In this document: positions 61,601 to 64,000 of the stretch, in pieces | Position numbering within the stretch: position 1 is the stretch's first letter | Layout of the letters: the number at the start of each line of letters is the position of its first letter | Assembly: GCA_013400155.1 (NCBI GenBank) | Contig: VXBM01000430.1 | Location: 479,762 to 543,761 of the forward strand | Origin: Helopsaltes ochotensis | Taxonomy: Eukaryota; Chordata; Aves; Passeriformes; Locustellidae | DNA length: 64,000 bases | Reading direction: 5' to 3' | Position numbers and translations under genes: made by a program | Notes under the pieces: generated by a model | Told to the model about the DNA's origin: nothing | The model's database searches: none | The model's input: the letters and a program-made list of their open reading frames with translations, nothing else

Positions 61601-63835
61601 ATTTTATTTTTTATGAAAAATTAACCTGAATTCACTTTCATTCTCACATCATATCATATCTCTGGTTGAGAGGAATCCTTTTTGTTTTATATCTTGTTTT
61701 ATTTCTCTTGCTATCTGATTACAGTAGCCACAAACCTGAAAACTTTGGGTTTTTTATGTGAATTGAAGCAAGAATGGATGGACTTTCAGCATGAATTTAT
61801 GATGGGAGTTATAAAAATCAGTTTCTTCACAATGTTACATTTTACTATAGCAGTTATAGCTAAAAGTACTGAGAAATTATTTGTGTCAAAATTAGAATAA
61901 AAAATGAAGCTTAAAATTTGAAGCAGAAAGCAAAGAAAGCAAGAATTAGGTTTTCAAAAGAAACTCTAACCCAAGGCTAGGTCCTTTAGAAAACTGGGAG
62001 CTGATAAGGGTGTAAATAAATATTGGAATTTAAAAAGTGTTTTGAGTGGGTCCCAGGGCAAGAGGTAAATATGATATCATGCAACATTTCAGAAAAATAG
62101 CACTGAAAATCAAGTGTAATCTGTTAATAATAGCCTCAGACAGGATCATACTAAACATAATGTGCTAATATATACTGCATTTCTGCCATTCAGCTCCTCA
62201 TCATTAGTTAAATAACATTTATGTCTTTATAAACATATCTGGAAAGAAAGTTTTTACTGGAATTTTGATTTCAATTGCATCCAGTTAGGAGTTGCCTGTG
62301 TTCTTAAACAGTACCTGTTCCTTTAAAATGTATTGTACTCTGGAATTTCCTGTGTTCCTATCACCTTGTATAGCTCAGTAATGAGGATCACTGTCAGGAA
62401 ATGATGGATTGTGTTCCTGCTTTGCTCTACTCAGATTAGCAATTTGTTGTTCCAGCTGTAAAACTCAAAATTAACCCCCAAATATTTGAGCTCCTACTTC
62501 AGCGCATTTCTCCAGTCTCAGTATGGTAACATTTTCTGTCTGTCAAATCACACTCTACATGAGTATTCAAGTACAGAAAATCACTTATTTTGCAATTAAT
62601 AATTGTCATAATATATCAGATATATAGAAAAATACTCCCACAGCCATTGGTCATATTTCTCGATCACAAAATTGTACACATTTATTTTGAATTTATCTCT
62701 ACTGCAATGGAATTACTTGCCAGCAAACTAATTGAATAAATAAATAGAGACCTTTTCATATACTGGTGCTCCACGAAAAGCATTGATCAAAGGTTTGGCT
62801 GTAGTTCATAATTTAACTAGCAGCTTTAACTGGAGGCATGTTTGAGAGGTATTGTGGTGACTAAGAGAAAAACAAGAAAACGCTATGCCAGTCTGTAGTG
62901 TGCCCCTTTTAGTTTTACACTTACAGCAGGTCATCTGCAAACCTCCTTCATTTTAGCCTTTAGAGAAATACTGATGAAGAGGCTCATTTGGGATAAAATA
63001 ATAGATTATATGTGAAAATTCTCACTATACATTTCCAGTGCTTTCAAACAATGTAAGCAGTCAAATCTATCTGCATTCTTTTTGCTCTCTTTTCTTTCTA
63101 GAACACAAGGGCAAGAACAAATTCCTCTGAAGTTTTTGGATTCAGAGTTAGTGTTTGGAAAAACAAGTTGAATGTTTTCTATCGTATCATCTGTAGGAAA
63201 TAAAGCCATGAAGGAAAACAGATTTGCAAAAGACTTTCATATACTTATTCCACTCAAAGTACAGCATGGCCTCCATAGCCTACCTGAGCTGTGCCGCAAA
63301 AGGCAGTTTAGGAAACGTGAAATTTTCACAACATTGGAAGACTGTGTGTCCTTACTGACTACAGACCTTGTCAAAAGCTGATACTTTTGTCAACAAATCT
63401 TTTTGTAACACCTGTCATATGTTCTGAAATTTGACATATTATGAGGTTGAAATTATTCATTTGTAAAGGAATTACCTACAACACCCATTAACTTCCTCAT
63501 AATTCCAATTCCCTTTCAAAAGCTAAAGACCTTAAACATTCACAGCGCTATAAAAGGACTTTACAGCTCTGATTTAGAGGATTTTGTTCTTTTTTTACAT
63601 AAGAGGTATGTGGGAACCTCGAATACAGAATTGTTTTTTCTAGTGGTGTTGAGAAATTCTCATGTAATAAATGGGCAACTCTTTGGACACATTAAGAAAA
63701 ATCCATGGCGATATTTCATAAAGGTATACCTTCCCATGTGAAGAGCCAAAATATTAGCTTGATTTCCCACTGTATAAACTCCAGAATGACATTCTTTTAT
63801 ATGCTGGAGCTCATAATAAAACCCTGAGCACTACA

Positions 63836-63885
<50 letters not shown>
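63836..63885. repeat. (AAT)n microsatellite, about 16 units
   Basis: Perfect AAT trinucleotide repeat over 50 bases, 68 bases before the terminal gap. It is likely to vary in length between individuals. Confidence 0.95.
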
Positions 63886-63953
63886 GCAAAGTTACTTTAA
63901 TGTATGACTCAAAACTATATCTGCTGGGTTGGCTTTTTTTGTAATTCCCAAAT

Positions 63954-64000
63954 NNNNNNNNNNNNNNNNNNNNNNNNNNNNNNNNNNNNNNNNNNNNNNN
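63954..64000. other. Assembly gap, running off the right edge
   Basis: At least 47 unknown bases. The gap continues outside the window. Confidence 0.99.

Larger units (their letters stand above)
58488..63835. other. A+T-rich non-genic stretch
   Basis: A (TA)8 microsatellite at 58768-58783 and an imperfect (TTA)n patch at about 61545-61600. The longest frame is 61021-61341 on - (106 codons), with no recognisable product. No gene or interspersed repeat recognised. Confidence 0.5.

Noticed and set aside
63549..63557. TATAAAAGG as a possible promoter
   Set aside because: Only the TATA word is present. No initiator, CpG island or coding frame follows, and such words are frequent at this composition.

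Overview
The window looks like bird nuclear DNA. The sequence is strongly A+T-rich and poor in CpG. It contains at least seven fragments of CR1, the LINE family of birds and other sauropsids, and several keep the CR1 3' tail built on an ATTCTATG-like octamer. It also carries two G+C-richer interspersed repeats that resemble avian LTR/endogenous-retrovirus-type repeats, and C/A-rich low-complexity tracts of a kind common in bird assemblies. No bacterial, plasmid, phage or organelle signature is visible.

I find no confident protein-coding gene, rRNA, tRNA or CRISPR array. Open frames are short and match what this base composition gives by chance, or they come from repeats or homopolymers. Two frames deserve a check: one open to the left edge (1-395), and a 154-codon minus-strand frame (33337-33801) that is followed by AATAAA and an A-run. 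I recognise neither. The window is best read as intergenic or deep-intronic DNA.

Layout: edge open frame (1-395); LTR-type repeat (1731-2600); A+T-rich DNA with a hairpin near 3.7 kb and three octamer motifs (2601-7080); CR1 copy 1 on + (7192-7919), running into an assembly gap (7920-8143) and then a C/A-rich tract; CR1 copy 2 on - (12150-13121); C/A-rich tract (13828-13990); second LTR-type repeat (15615-15945); CR1 tail (17578-17634); a long stretch of mostly unique sequence with CpG-retaining blocks near 18.2, 20.2 and 22.0 kb; CR1 on - (27343-27612); CR1 tail (34553-34637); a broken internal CR1 ORF2 segment (about 36780-37850) split by a C/A-rich tract; very long A and T runs (39197, 40833, 43477, 51741); CR1 on - (55492-55653) and on + (58080-58487); an (AAT)n microsatellite (63836-63885); and a terminal gap (63954-64000).

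No genes act together here. What remains of interest is short symmetric structure outside the repeats, above all a triple alternating RUNX-like palindrome at 40960-41007, together with a few candidate regulatory blocks. I did not find an undescribed biological system. Family names and similarities come from recognition by eye and were not searched.
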